The notes under the pieces were generated by a model. That model worked only from the letters and a program-made list of their open reading frames with translations, was not told the origin of the DNA and ran no database searches. The position numbers and the translations under genes are program-made. A DNA stretch of 43,641 bases from Candidatus Omnitrophota bacterium (GTDB lineage Bacteria > Omnitrophota > Gorgyraeia > B26-G9): NCBI GenBank assembly GCA_016213925.1, contig JACQZH010000030.1, positions 1-43,641 of the forward strand, written 5' to 3'. Positions 8,775 to 16,045 of the stretch are shown here, one piece after another (position 1 is the stretch's first letter; every line of letters begins with the position of its first letter).

Positions 8775-9420
8775 ATGGCATATATAATAAAGGGTTTTAA
8801 TCCGCATACTTTTATTGATTGGGCGGGAAAGCTGGCAAGTGTGGTCTATTTGCCCGGGTGCAATTTTCGCTGCCCATTTTGTCATTCTAAGGCGCTTGTA
8901 CAGGAAATTGATACTCTTTCAGATATCTCCTTTGATTACATAGAGAAGTTTTTGAAAGAAAAAAGCGGCTGGCTTGATTCAGTGGTTATCGGCGGAGGAG
9001 AACCTACGCTGCATGCTGACCTGCCTGAGCTTTTGAAGAAAATATTTAATTTCCGAAGGATTGGTAGATTATGTGGCAATGGATATAAAAGCGCCTTTAG
9101 ATAAAGAAAAATATTCCTGTTTGGCTGGGGCAGAGGTCAATCTGGCCGCGATAAAAAATAGTATTGAGATCATTATGAAAAGCGTTATTGATTATGAATT
9201 CCGCACGACAGTTGTTCCGGGTTTATTAGAAATAGATGACATTTTGAGGATTGCAAAAGACGTGTACGGAGCGAAAAGATATGTTTTGCAGCAGTTTGAT
9301 CCGAAAGAAGCATTAGACTGTTCATTGCATGCTGTGAAGCCTTATGATACGCAAATTTTGATACAAGCTGCTTTATCCGCGAAAGAATTTGTGCGGGATT
9401 GTTTTGTGCGGGGAATATAA
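8775..9420 (+). pseudogene. nrdG: anaerobic ribonucleotide reductase activating protein (NrdG), disrupted by internal deletion and frame change
   Basis: The first half (8775-9104) starts MAYIIKGFNPHTFIDWAG and has the radical-SAM cluster motif CNFRCPFC and GGGEPTLH. The second half continues in the +1 frame from about 9055 with EGLVDYVAMDIKAPLDKEKY and the C-terminal region of the family. At the joint near 9050 about 20 residues, including the expected TNG-type strand, appear to be missing, and the frame shifts by one. The two ORFs therefore represent one broken gene. NrdG generates the glycyl radical on NrdD, so its loss would silence the reductase unless another activase exists. An assembly or sequencing error is the main alternative. 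Confidence 0.82.
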
Positions 9421-10272
9421 ATGAAAGAGGCGCTTTATTATCGTATCCATAAGGCTGATGCTGTGCAGTGTGTTCTTTGCCCGCACAATTGCCTGATAGC
9501 TGAAGGGAATACCGGCTTTTGCCAGGCGCGGAAGAATGTTGCCGGAAAACTTTATTCCTTGATTTACGGGAAAACATCAGGCATTGCTTTAGACCCGATT
9601 GAAAAAAAACCGCTCTATCATTATCATCAGGGAGAGAGTATTCTTTCTTTAGGCACAGGCGGATGTAATTTAAAATGCCAATTCTGCCAAAATTGGCATA
9701 TTTCCCAGAATCTGGATGTGTATTTAAAAGATATATCTTCTGAAGAAATTGTAAAAGAAGCGCTGCGCCTTAAAACATTCGGTATTGCTTATACCTATAA
9801 TGAGCCGTTTATCTGGTACGAGTTTGTTTTGGAAACTGCTAAATTGGCTAAAAGCAAAGGACTGGAGAATGTCCTGGTAACTAACGGTTATATGAATATT
9901 GCTCCTTTAGAGGAAATGCTGCCCTTTATTGGGGCAATGAATATCGATTTAAAGGCAATGGATGATGGGTTCTATCGAAAGATTTGCAAGGGGGCGCTTG
10001 AGCCTGTTTTGGCGACAATAAAAAGGGCTAAAAAAGAATGCCATATTGAACTGACAAATCTGGTTATTCCTACGCTAAATGACAGCGATGAGCATTTTGA
10101 AAAAATAACTGATTGGGTTTTTGAAAATACCGGAGCTGATACTGTACTCCATTTTTCCAGGTATTTCCCCTGTTATCAGTTGAATCTGCCGGCTACTCCG
10201 GCGGAAACTCTAAAGCGCGCGCAGGTTATCGCGAAGAAAAAACTTAAGTATGTTTATTTAGGTAATATCTGA
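9421..10272 (+). CDS. amrS: AmrS-type (AmmeMemoRadiSam) radical SAM protein
   Basis: This PflA-like radical SAM protein has an N-terminal cysteine pair (CVLCPHNC and GFCQARKN) followed by the [4Fe-4S] motif CNLKCQFCQNWHIS (Cys about 82, 86 and 89). TYNEPFIWYE and NGYMN are also typical of the COG1180 group that occurs with AMMECR1 and Memo proteins. Its length is 283 aa. The ATG directly follows the end of the broken nrdG. The partners AMMECR1 and Memo are not in the window. The biochemical reaction of this family is not settled, so the call is at family level. Confidence 0.88.
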   Translation: MKEALYYRIHKADAVQCVLCPHNCLIAEGNTGFCQARKNVAGKLYSLIYGKTSGIALDPIEKKPLYHYHQGESILSLGTGGCNLKCQFCQNWHISQNLDVYLKDISSEEIVKEALRLKTFGIAYTYNEPFIWYEFVLETAKLAKSKGLENVLVTNGYMNIAPLEEMLPFIGAMNIDLKAMDDGFYRKICKGALEPVLATIKRAKKECHIELTNLVIPTLNDSDEHFEKITDWVFENTGADTVLHFSRYFPCYQLNLPATPAETLKRAQVIAKKKLKYVYLGNI

Positions 10273-10302
10273 CCTTTTAAAATTATTTTAAGGCGGCTGT
10301 TT

Positions 10303-10770
10303 ATGTTTGAAATAAAACCGTATGTTGATTCAAAGTTTTGCCTGGAATGTAAAGGCTGTTGTTTGTTTATGAAAGAAAAATGGCTTCCGCATTTGCTTGA
10401 GGATGAAAAAAAGCTGCTTGAAAAAGATAGGATAAAATTAAAAGAAATAAATAATACTGACGGATGCGAATTTTTAAACCGGAAAAATCATTTATGCTGT
10501 ATTTATGGACAGCGGCCGTTTGAGTGCAGGCTGTATCCTTTTTTGCTTGTACGCAATGAAAAAACTCTGGATCTTGTTGTCCATCTGGCATGCCCGTTTA
10601 TAATGGATAGCCGGGAAAGTGAATATTTTAAAACCTATTCCAGCGAGCTTGTATCTTTCCTGAAAAAATCGCCGGCAGTGGATTTGCTGAAAAAAGAATA
10701 TAAGGCATTCCGCGTTTATCCCGAAGCGGAACTTTTTAAAATAGAGAGTGATATCTTAGGGAAGGGCTGA
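10303..10770 (+). CDS. YkgJ-family cysteine cluster protein
   Basis: Cysteines are arranged as FCLECKGCC at about residues 12-20 and later CEFL, LCCIY and FECRLYPF, the pattern of the YkgJ/zinc- or iron-chelating family (UPF0153). The protein has 155 aa and no signal peptide. The function is unknown; a metal-cluster role is inferred from the cysteines. It is followed by the DUF2156 gene with only 3 bases between, so they are likely co-expressed. Confidence 0.82.
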   Translation: MFEIKPYVDSKFCLECKGCCLFMKEKWLPHLLEDEKKLLEKDRIKLKEINNTDGCEFLNRKNHLCCIYGQRPFECRLYPFLLVRNEKTLDLVVHLACPFIMDSRESEYFKTYSSELVSFLKKSPAVDLLKKEYKAFRVYPEAELFKIESDILGKG

Positions 10771-10773
10771 TTA

Positions 10774-11700
10774 ATGAGGCAGGAGCTTTTTCTCAAAAAC
10801 AAAATTTCTTTAAGCGACAGGAAGATATTTGAAGATTTTTTACGCAAATATCCGGCGAATTTAAGCCCGTACAATTTTTCCAATATTTTTATCTGGAACG
10901 GGTTTTTTGATATTTTTTGGTGTGTAATGGAAGAGAGCCTTTGTGTTTTTTATAAAAATAACGCTGGTTGTTTTATGTATCTAAGCCCGGTTGGCCCTGC
11001 CTTGACCAAGGCGCTGATCAAGGATTGTTTTGCGCTTATGGATGAACATAATAAAGATGTCAGGTTCGCGCGTATTGAAAATGTTGGAGAAAAACACGCG
11101 GAATTTTACCGGCAGGCGGGTTTCGCGGTTAAAAATAAGCCTTCGGATTATCTTTATTTAACTAATCGGCTGATTGATTTAAAAGGAAACGATTTTAAAT
11201 CAAAACGGGCAGCGGTTAATTATTTTACTAAAAATTTTTCCTGCAAATATCTGCCTTATAGAATTAAATTAAAGGATGAGTGCAGGCAGCTTCTGCTGGA
11301 TTGGGCTGCTAAGCGCAAAAAGGCCTATCCGGAGGATTATTTTTGCCATCTGATCGATGATAATGTTATGGCGCAGGAAAATGTATTTGAATGTTTTAAC
11401 GAGCTTGGCCTTGTTGCCAGGGTTGTTAAAGTTAACGATAAAATAGCAGGATATACTTTCGGCTATGAGCTTAATCCGCAAACTTTTTGTATTTTATTTG
11501 AGGTTTGTGACCTTAAATATAAAGGGATCTCCCAATTTATTTTTCATGAATTTTGCCGGGAAATGGAAAGATATAAATATATTAATGCAACTGATGATTC
11601 GGGCATTGAAAATATAAGAAAGGCAAAATTGTCGTTTAAGCCATTAAAAGAAGAAGCGAATTATCTGGTTTTAAGGGGCGATAAAGGCATTTGTTTGTAA
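10774..11700 (+). CDS. DUF2156 / phosphatidylglycerol-lysyltransferase-like acyltransferase-fold protein
   Basis: The 308-aa protein resembles the two-GNAT-fold DUF2156 family: an N-terminal block with DRKIFEDFLRKYP and NFSNIFIWN, a middle ARIENVGEKHAEFYRQAGF, and a C-terminal AGYTFGYELN followed by ATDDSGIENIRKAKLSFKP. Related domains transfer amino acids from aminoacyl-tRNA to lipids, but this form lacks any visible membrane domain, so substrate and reaction are unknown. It pairs with the YkgJ-like gene upstream. Confidence 0.78.
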   Translation: MRQELFLKNKISLSDRKIFEDFLRKYPANLSPYNFSNIFIWNGFFDIFWCVMEESLCVFYKNNAGCFMYLSPVGPALTKALIKDCFALMDEHNKDVRFARIENVGEKHAEFYRQAGFAVKNKPSDYLYLTNRLIDLKGNDFKSKRAAVNYFTKNFSCKYLPYRIKLKDECRQLLLDWAAKRKKAYPEDYFCHLIDDNVMAQENVFECFNELGLVARVVKVNDKIAGYTFGYELNPQTFCILFEVCDLKYKGISQFIFHEFCREMERYKYINATDDSGIENIRKAKLSFKPLKEEANYLVLRGDKGICL

Positions 11701-11781
11701 CTTGCGTAATTCAGTGCGTAATTTAGCTGGTTTTTATCTTGTTTTTTGGTATAATGCATTATATATTATGGAGGTCTAATT

Positions 11782-12975
11782 TTGGATAATCTTTCAAAGG
11801 GCAAAAGTCCATTTTATCCTGGGCAACCCGTTCCTGTAGATTTCTTTATTGGCCGCATTAATGAAATTGAGCGGATTATAAGGATTATAAAACAAGTTGA
11901 ATTGGGAAAACCGCAAGCGGTATTTCTTTCTGGTGAATATGGCATAGGAAAAAGTTCGCTAGCCAGTTTTCTTCGGTATTACGCAGAAAGAAATAACCAT
12001 ATTTTGGGTATTCATGTTTTTTTGGGTGGAGCTGAAACTCTGGAAGATGTTGCTGTTAAAACTGTTGAGGCAGTAATTAAACAGCAGATTTATGAAGAAA
12101 CAAAATTAGAAAAAATCCGCAATTTTTTTGCAAAATATATGGGCCAACAGTCTCTTTTTGGATTAAATATCAATTTTGATGCTCTTAAGGCAGATGCTTT
12201 GAATTTATCTCAAGGGTATCTGCCTTTCTTAAGAGAATTACTCAATCGTTTCAAGGAGGATAATATTAAAGGTATAATGTTGATTCTGGATGAGATTAAC
12301 GGTATTACCGAAAATAAACAATTTGCGCATTTCATTAAAGGCTTGGTTGATGAAAATGCAGTTAGTAAAACCCCTTTGCCTTTGTTGCTGATGCTTTGCG
12401 GAGTTGAAGAGAGAAGGAAACAAATGATAGATAAACATCAGCCGATAGAACGCATATTTGATATAGTCGAAATAAATCCGATGAATGAAACAGAAATGAA
12501 AGAATTTTTTACGAAAACATTTAATTCGGTAAACATGCAGGTAGTGGATGATGCGATGGTTTTTCTGTGTAAATACTCGGCTGGATTCCCGAAATTGATG
12601 CACATAGTTGGCGATAGCACTTTTTGGTTAAATAATGATGCGTTTGTGAATAAAAATGACGCTACTGCGGGAATAATCGAGGCCGCGGAAGAGATAGGTA
12701 GAAAGTTTGTAGATCAGCAAATTTACACGGCTTTGCATAGTAGCGATTATAGATCGATACTTGCAAAATTAGCGAAAGAAAAATTTGACTTATTATTTGA
12801 AAAAGGCGATATAGAAAAAGGCCTTTCCGAATCCGAAAGAAAGAAATTCCATAATTTTCTTCAACGGATGAAGAAGCTTGGCCTGTTAAAATCAGGAGAA
12901 AAATACGGAGAATATATTTTTACCAATCGGCTTGCACGTCTGTATATTCGATTTAAATCTCTTGAAGATAAATAA
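11782..12975 (+). CDS. AAA ATPase, ORC/CDC6-like ATP-binding protein
   Basis: A 397-aa P-loop ATPase has Walker A GEYGIGKSS (about residues 51-59) and Walker B IMLILDEI (Asp 170, Glu 171). FFIGRINEIERI before Walker A is typical of the archaeal-type/ORC-CDC6-like ATPases that also occur in bacteria. The C-terminal part, with LQRMKKLGLLKS, looks like a winged helix. The start is TTG with GGAGG 7 bases upstream; no better start is visible. TATAAT at 11750-11755 may be its -10 element, without a good -35. The gene stands alone between the DUF2156 gene and the tRNA. The role is unknown. Confidence 0.8.
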   Translation: MDNLSKGKSPFYPGQPVPVDFFIGRINEIERIIRIIKQVELGKPQAVFLSGEYGIGKSSLASFLRYYAERNNHILGIHVFLGGAETLEDVAVKTVEAVIKQQIYEETKLEKIRNFFAKYMGQQSLFGLNINFDALKADALNLSQGYLPFLRELLNRFKEDNIKGIMLILDEINGITENKQFAHFIKGLVDENAVSKTPLPLLLMLCGVEERRKQMIDKHQPIERIFDIVEINPMNETEMKEFFTKTFNSVNMQVVDDAMVFLCKYSAGFPKLMHIVGDSTFWLNNDAFVNKNDATAGIIEAAEEIGRKFVDQQIYTALHSSDYRSILAKLAKEKFDLLFEKGDIEKGLSESERKKFHNFLQRMKKLGLLKSGEKYGEYIFTNRLARLYIRFKSLEDK

Positions 12976-12980
12976 TTTTT

Positions 12981-13124
12981 CATCAAGATATTACAAGAAT
13001 TATTGCTGAATCCGAAATTAAACAAGTATCGTTAGAAATCATTTCTGGGGTGGGTTATGTGGTTGTTAATAGGCTGATATCGTCCCTGAAAGACATGGTT
13101 AGGAAAGGCACGACTCGGCAATAG
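12981..13124 (+). pseudogene. short open coding-like remnant of unknown origin
   Basis: A 47-codon open stretch beginning HQDITRIIAESEIKQ and ending in KGTTRQ-stop has protein-like composition but no start codon; an upstream TAA closes the frame. It lies just after the ATPase stop. I do not recognise the family. Confidence 0.3.
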
Positions 13125-13140
13125 AGTTATTGACACCAAG

Positions 13141-13169
13141 TTGACATTCATGATTTTTTATGATAAATT
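13141..13169 (+). promoter_or_regulatory. promoter of tRNA-Phe
   Basis: TTGACA (13141-13146) and TAAATT (13164-13169) are 17 bases apart. The predicted start is about 20 bases before the tRNA. Confidence 0.6.
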
Positions 13170-13196
13170 GAAACAACCTCGTAAATAAAGTTTAGT

Positions 13197-13272
13197 GCCG
13201 AGGTAGCTCAGTCGGTAGAGCGAAGGACTGAAAATCCTTGCGTGGGCGGTTCGATTCCGTCCCTCGGCACCA
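13197..13272 (+). tRNA. tRNA-Phe (GAA), CCA encoded
   Basis: The cloverleaf can be read directly: acceptor GCCGAGG/CCTCGGC, D stem GCTC/GAGC, anticodon arm AAGGA-CTGAAAA-TCCTT with anticodon GAA, T arm GGCGG-TTCGATT-CCGTC, discriminator A and an encoded CCA. Total length is 76 nt. An own promoter and an intrinsic terminator flank it, so it is a single-gene transcript. Confidence 0.97.
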
Positions 13273-13274
13273 AA

Positions 13275-13307
13275 AATAAAGACCCCTTTTGGGGTCTTTA
13301 TTTTTTT
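13275..13307 (+). terminator. strong intrinsic terminator after tRNA-Phe, probably bidirectional
   Basis: aataaagacccc (13275-13286) and ggggtctttatt (13291-13302) pair perfectly over 12 bp with a TTTT loop, followed by a T tract. The 3' end of the converging minus-strand gene overlaps it, so it may end both transcripts. Confidence 0.92.
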
Positions 13308-14683
13308 AGAAGATATTGTTCAATCTTTTCTGGGCTGTTGAGCAGCGGATTAAACTCCTGCCAGCATTTATCATCTTCCATGCATAGATAAACCGGGGTT
13401 TGAGGGTCGTATTTTCGGATGTTCTTTAACATAACCGAATAGATTTGTTTTCTTAAAAATTTCGGGTAACGCAGTTTTTTATCTTTTCCCAGAAAAAGTT
13501 CTCCATAAAAGATGTTTTTGCCTGGGAAGCGCAGTTCGGATGATGTTTTTAATTTTCTTGTCCCGCGCAGAGTGCCGATGCTTATCCACCTGAATCCTCC
13601 GGATAAATGATTGTAGATAAGTTCAATAACATCCTGATAATCTTTTTCCCAGTTTTCTGAATATATTACCGGGTCAAAGTGAAAGCTAAGCGTATATCCG
13701 TGCTCTATGACTTTTTTGGCGCTTGTCAGCCTTTTGAGCAGTGAGGCTGTGTTTATTTCTTCTTTATCGATTGTTTCTTGAGGATTCAATGACCAGGAAA
13801 TAACGATATTTTTTGAGGCAGGAATCATTAACAGATTTTCGATATTAGAGCTTTTTGTTTTTAATTCGAAAAGCACATTTTTGTTCCGGAAGAAGTTTAC
13901 AAGTTGTTCGGAATAATTAGTGATATGATCCAGGGCTAAGGAGTCAGAAAATTCTCCGGTGCCGATTCTTATCGGTGCTTTTAGATTTTTATAGTATGAA
14001 TTAAATTTTTCAAAAAAATCATCAAGGTTTGCCGGCAGGGTAATACCCGGGAAATTCGCGTATTGCTGCAGGAAGCAATAAGAGCAGTCGTAAGGGCATC
14101 CAAAGCCAAGATTAAGGATCCAGTAATTACAGCCAAGGTGGCCTTTTGTGCATGGGCAGGGTTTTATATAGTCCCAGTTTTCGCTCACAATAAATACCAG
14201 CGGAGCTTTTAGCTCTGAAAGCTGGAATTTATTTTTTTGAGCGTATTCCCAGGAGTGATTTATGAATTCGGTTTCAACAGTTGGGAAAAGTCCCTGAAAA
14301 CGTTTGGCAAGATAGCTGTTTTTCGCTTTTTCTTCTATGAAAATTTTTTCAGGGAAGAAATCTTTAAGGGGTGTGATGTTATTTTTAAGCTGCGGTTTTA
14401 GCCCGTTAAGAAACACATCTTTTGCGTCAATTTTTTCTTTTTGGCTTGTCAGAGGGAACCGTAATTTTATCAGCTGCTGTTTTAGAAAGAAAAATTTGTT
14501 TTTTCCTTCGGCCTTAATGATCGCGGGGTCGGTTTTTAAAGTGCTGATAATTTGAGGGTAAGAAGTATTGCCGCGTTTTTCTATTTCGTATAACAAGCGC
14601 TGAAGTTCTTTGAACTGGTTAGTATTCAACCGGAAATCAAAATCCTGCTCAAGCTTATTTTTTAATATGTTTTCTGTTTGCAT
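13298..14683 (-). CDS. spore photoproduct lyase-like radical SAM protein
   Basis: The 461-aa protein carries GCPYDCSYCFLQQ (about residues 195-207), the CxxxCxxC motif in the form used by the SplB family, preceded by NYWILNLGFG. The N-terminal ~130 residues are a separate helical region. SplB repairs spore photoproduct, but non-sporulating bacteria carry relatives of unclear function, so I stop at the family. A sporulation context is absent. No good ribosome site is seen before the ATG. The gene converges with tRNA-Phe. Confidence 0.85.
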   Translation of the reverse strand: MQTENILKNKLEQDFDFRLNTNQFKELQRLLYEIEKRGNTSYPQIISTLKTDPAIIKAEGKNKFFFLKQQLIKLRFPLTSQKEKIDAKDVFLNGLKPQLKNNITPLKDFFPEKIFIEEKAKNSYLAKRFQGLFPTVETEFINHSWEYAQKNKFQLSELKAPLVFIVSENWDYIKPCPCTKGHLGCNYWILNLGFGCPYDCSYCFLQQYANFPGITLPANLDDFFEKFNSYYKNLKAPIRIGTGEFSDSLALDHITNYSEQLVNFFRNKNVLFELKTKSSNIENLLMIPASKNIVISWSLNPQETIDKEEINTASLLKRLTSAKKVIEHGYTLSFHFDPVIYSENWEKDYQDVIELIYNHLSGGFRWISIGTLRGTRKLKTSSELRFPGKNIFYGELFLGKDKKLRYPKFLRKQIYSVMLKNIRKYDPQTPVYLCMEDDKCWQEFNPLLNSPEKIEQYLLKK

Positions 14684-14729
14684 AAGTTTTTAATCTGGAT
14701 TGTTTTAAAGCTTAATTAATTTTTGTTTT

Positions 14730-14757
14730 GCAGCCTGCGGCTTGAAGCTTGCAGCCG
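14730..14757 (+). repeat. 7-bp-periodic repeat between the Spl-like and GT2 genes
   Basis: gcagcct/gcggctt/gaagctt/gcagccg runs in exact 7-base steps. Similar GCAGCCT/CTTGCAG words recur at 21665-21712 and 40051-40071. Confidence 0.72.
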
Positions 14758-14759
14758 AA

Positions 14760-15587
14760 TTATCTTGTGTGCTTATCTATAATATTTTGGTAGTATGCTA
14801 CTTCTTTTGATTTATCTCTTTTTTTTGCGCCTTTTATGTAAATGATGCATTTTCTTTCAAGTTCCTTGACGGCCAATAAGCGCTGTTCATCAGAGAGTCT
14901 ATTGTTATCGATAATCTTTTTTATGGAATAAATTCTGAATTTATCCATAGCAGGGTGTTTTTTAGAAAGCTGGTCTTGATGCCCGCCTTTTTTTTCAGTC
15001 ATAAATTCAGGGATCAGCTTTACCGGAAATTCCGCGCTTACCCTTAACCAAAAATCATAATCTTCGCAGGCAGGAAGGTTTTCGTCGAACATACCTATTT
15101 GTGTAAAAATTTCTCTGCTTATGGCTGCTGTGGATATGCTGATACAGCAAAGCTTCAAAGCGTTTTTAAAAACATAACCGTCTGGCTTTTTATGGATTGT
15201 TTTTTGCGTCAAGAGTTCTTTATTGCGATACCAGATTTCTTCAGTATGAAATATTTTGTATTCAGGATATCTTTTGATGTAGTCATAAGTTTTCTTAAGT
15301 TTATCCGGTTTAAACCAATCGTCAGAATCGAGAAAGCAGATAAAGCTTCCGGTTGCTGCTTTTACTCCGCTGTTGCGGCTGAAAGAAACTCCCTGATGAG
15401 GTTGTTTAATGTATTTAAGCCGGGGATCGTTTATTGTTCTAATGAAACTTTCGGTTTCATCTTCAGAGCCGTCATCAATTATTATAAGTTCAAAATCCTT
15501 AAACGACTGGTTTAATACAGAAGCAACTGCTTTTTTTAAAAAATCAGAGCGGTTATATGTAGGGATAATAATGCTGAAATAGGGCAT
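14760..15587 (-). CDS. glycosyltransferase family 2
   Basis: A GT-A fold glycosyltransferase of 275 aa starts MPYFSIIIPTYNRSDFLKKA and shows DDGSEDETE and the metal-binding DSDDW, with CEDYDFWLRVS for the acceptor region. No membrane segment is visible. The donor and acceptor sugars cannot be told from sequence. It reads away from the large fusion gene and is probably transcribed with the Spl-like gene downstream. A copy of the 48-bp palindromic element sits 11 bases before its start codon. Confidence 0.92.
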   Translation of the reverse strand: MPYFSIIIPTYNRSDFLKKAVASVLNQSFKDFELIIIDDGSEDETESFIRTINDPRLKYIKQPHQGVSFSRNSGVKAATGSFICFLDSDDWFKPDKLKKTYDYIKRYPEYKIFHTEEIWYRNKELLTQKTIHKKPDGYVFKNALKLCCISISTAAISREIFTQIGMFDENLPACEDYDFWLRVSAEFPVKLIPEFMTEKKGGHQDQLSKKHPAMDKFRIYSIKKIIDNNRLSDEQRLLAVKELERKCIIYIKGAKKRDKSKEVAYYQNIIDKHTR

Positions 15588-15598
15588 ACCTTTAAAAG

Positions 15599-15646
15599 TT
15601 TTCGCTACAAAACGTGGCGAATCCGCCGTGAGTTATGGCGGAAAAA
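15599..15646 (-). repeat. dispersed ~48-bp palindromic element, copy B (upstream of GT2)
   Basis: Read on the minus strand it matches copy A at 8713-8760: cgcca...ca.ggcggattcgcc...tgt..gcgaaaa. The 12-base core GGCGGATTCGCC is identical. It lies immediately upstream of the minus-strand glycosyltransferase start in the same orientation as copy A relative to nrdG. Confidence 0.7.
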
Positions 15647-15670
15647 GTTAAAAACAAAAAACAAAAAATC
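15643..15670 (+). repeat. 7-bp-periodic A-rich repeat
   Basis: aaaagtt/aaaaaca/aaaaaca/aaaaatc in exact 7-base steps, abutting the palindromic element. It resembles the repeats around 29.3-30.4 kb. Confidence 0.6.
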
Positions 15671-15819
15671 ATGTTGATTATAATATGTTTGAATTGATTT
15701 GTAAACAAAACAGAAAAATATACTAAGCCAAAACAAAAATTATTTCCTTATTTTTAAAACAAGACTTTTAAAAACTTTTTAACTTAATTTTCCGACGAGA
15801 AAAAAATTTATAGCGCATC

Positions 15820-15848
15820 TTGCGAAAAATATAAACATATGATATACT
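15820..15848 (+). promoter_or_regulatory. promoter of the giant fusion gene
   Basis: TTGCGA (15820-15825) and TATACT (15843-15848) are separated by 17 bases. This gives a leader of about 190 nt before the start codon. Confidence 0.55.
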
Positions 15849-15916
15849 TTTTGGTCTTTTTGGATTTGAACTAAAAATTTTTAAAAAGGTAATTTTTTTA
15901 ATTTTATCATCCGGGG

Positions 15917-15962
15917 GGTTGGTGAGATTAGTATGATGAACTCATCAGCCTTTTAATTTTTT
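15917..15962 (+). terminator. terminator-like hairpin in the 5' leader of the giant gene
   Basis: GGTTGGTGAG (15917-15926) pairs with CTCATCAGCC (15941-15950) over 10 bp with two G-U pairs, followed by TTTTAATTTTTT. A mini-ORF ATGATGAACTCATCAGCC, ending in TAA at 15956, overlaps the loop and 3' arm. It sits about 85 bases before the gene, so it could be an attenuator, or the end of a short upstream transcript. Confidence 0.5.
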
Positions 15963-16045
15963 GTGATGTAATAGTAGGGCTAAAAGAAAAATTTTTTAGC
16001 AGGATAAGTTAAAAAGGACTGATTAAAAAAGGAAAGGGGTTTGGG

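Larger units (their letters stand above)
15588..16045. other. intergenic region between divergent GT2 and the giant fusion gene
   Basis: From left to right it holds copy B of the palindromic element, a 7-bp-periodic A-rich stretch, a very AT-rich segment, a promoter facing right, and a terminator-like hairpin in the leader of the giant gene. I see no coding gene apart from a 7-codon mini-ORF inside the hairpin. Confidence 0.7.

Noticed and set aside
13298-14683. Evidence for sporulation from the Spl-like protein
   Set aside because: No sporulation gene is in the window, and relatives of SplB occur in non-sporulating bacteria.
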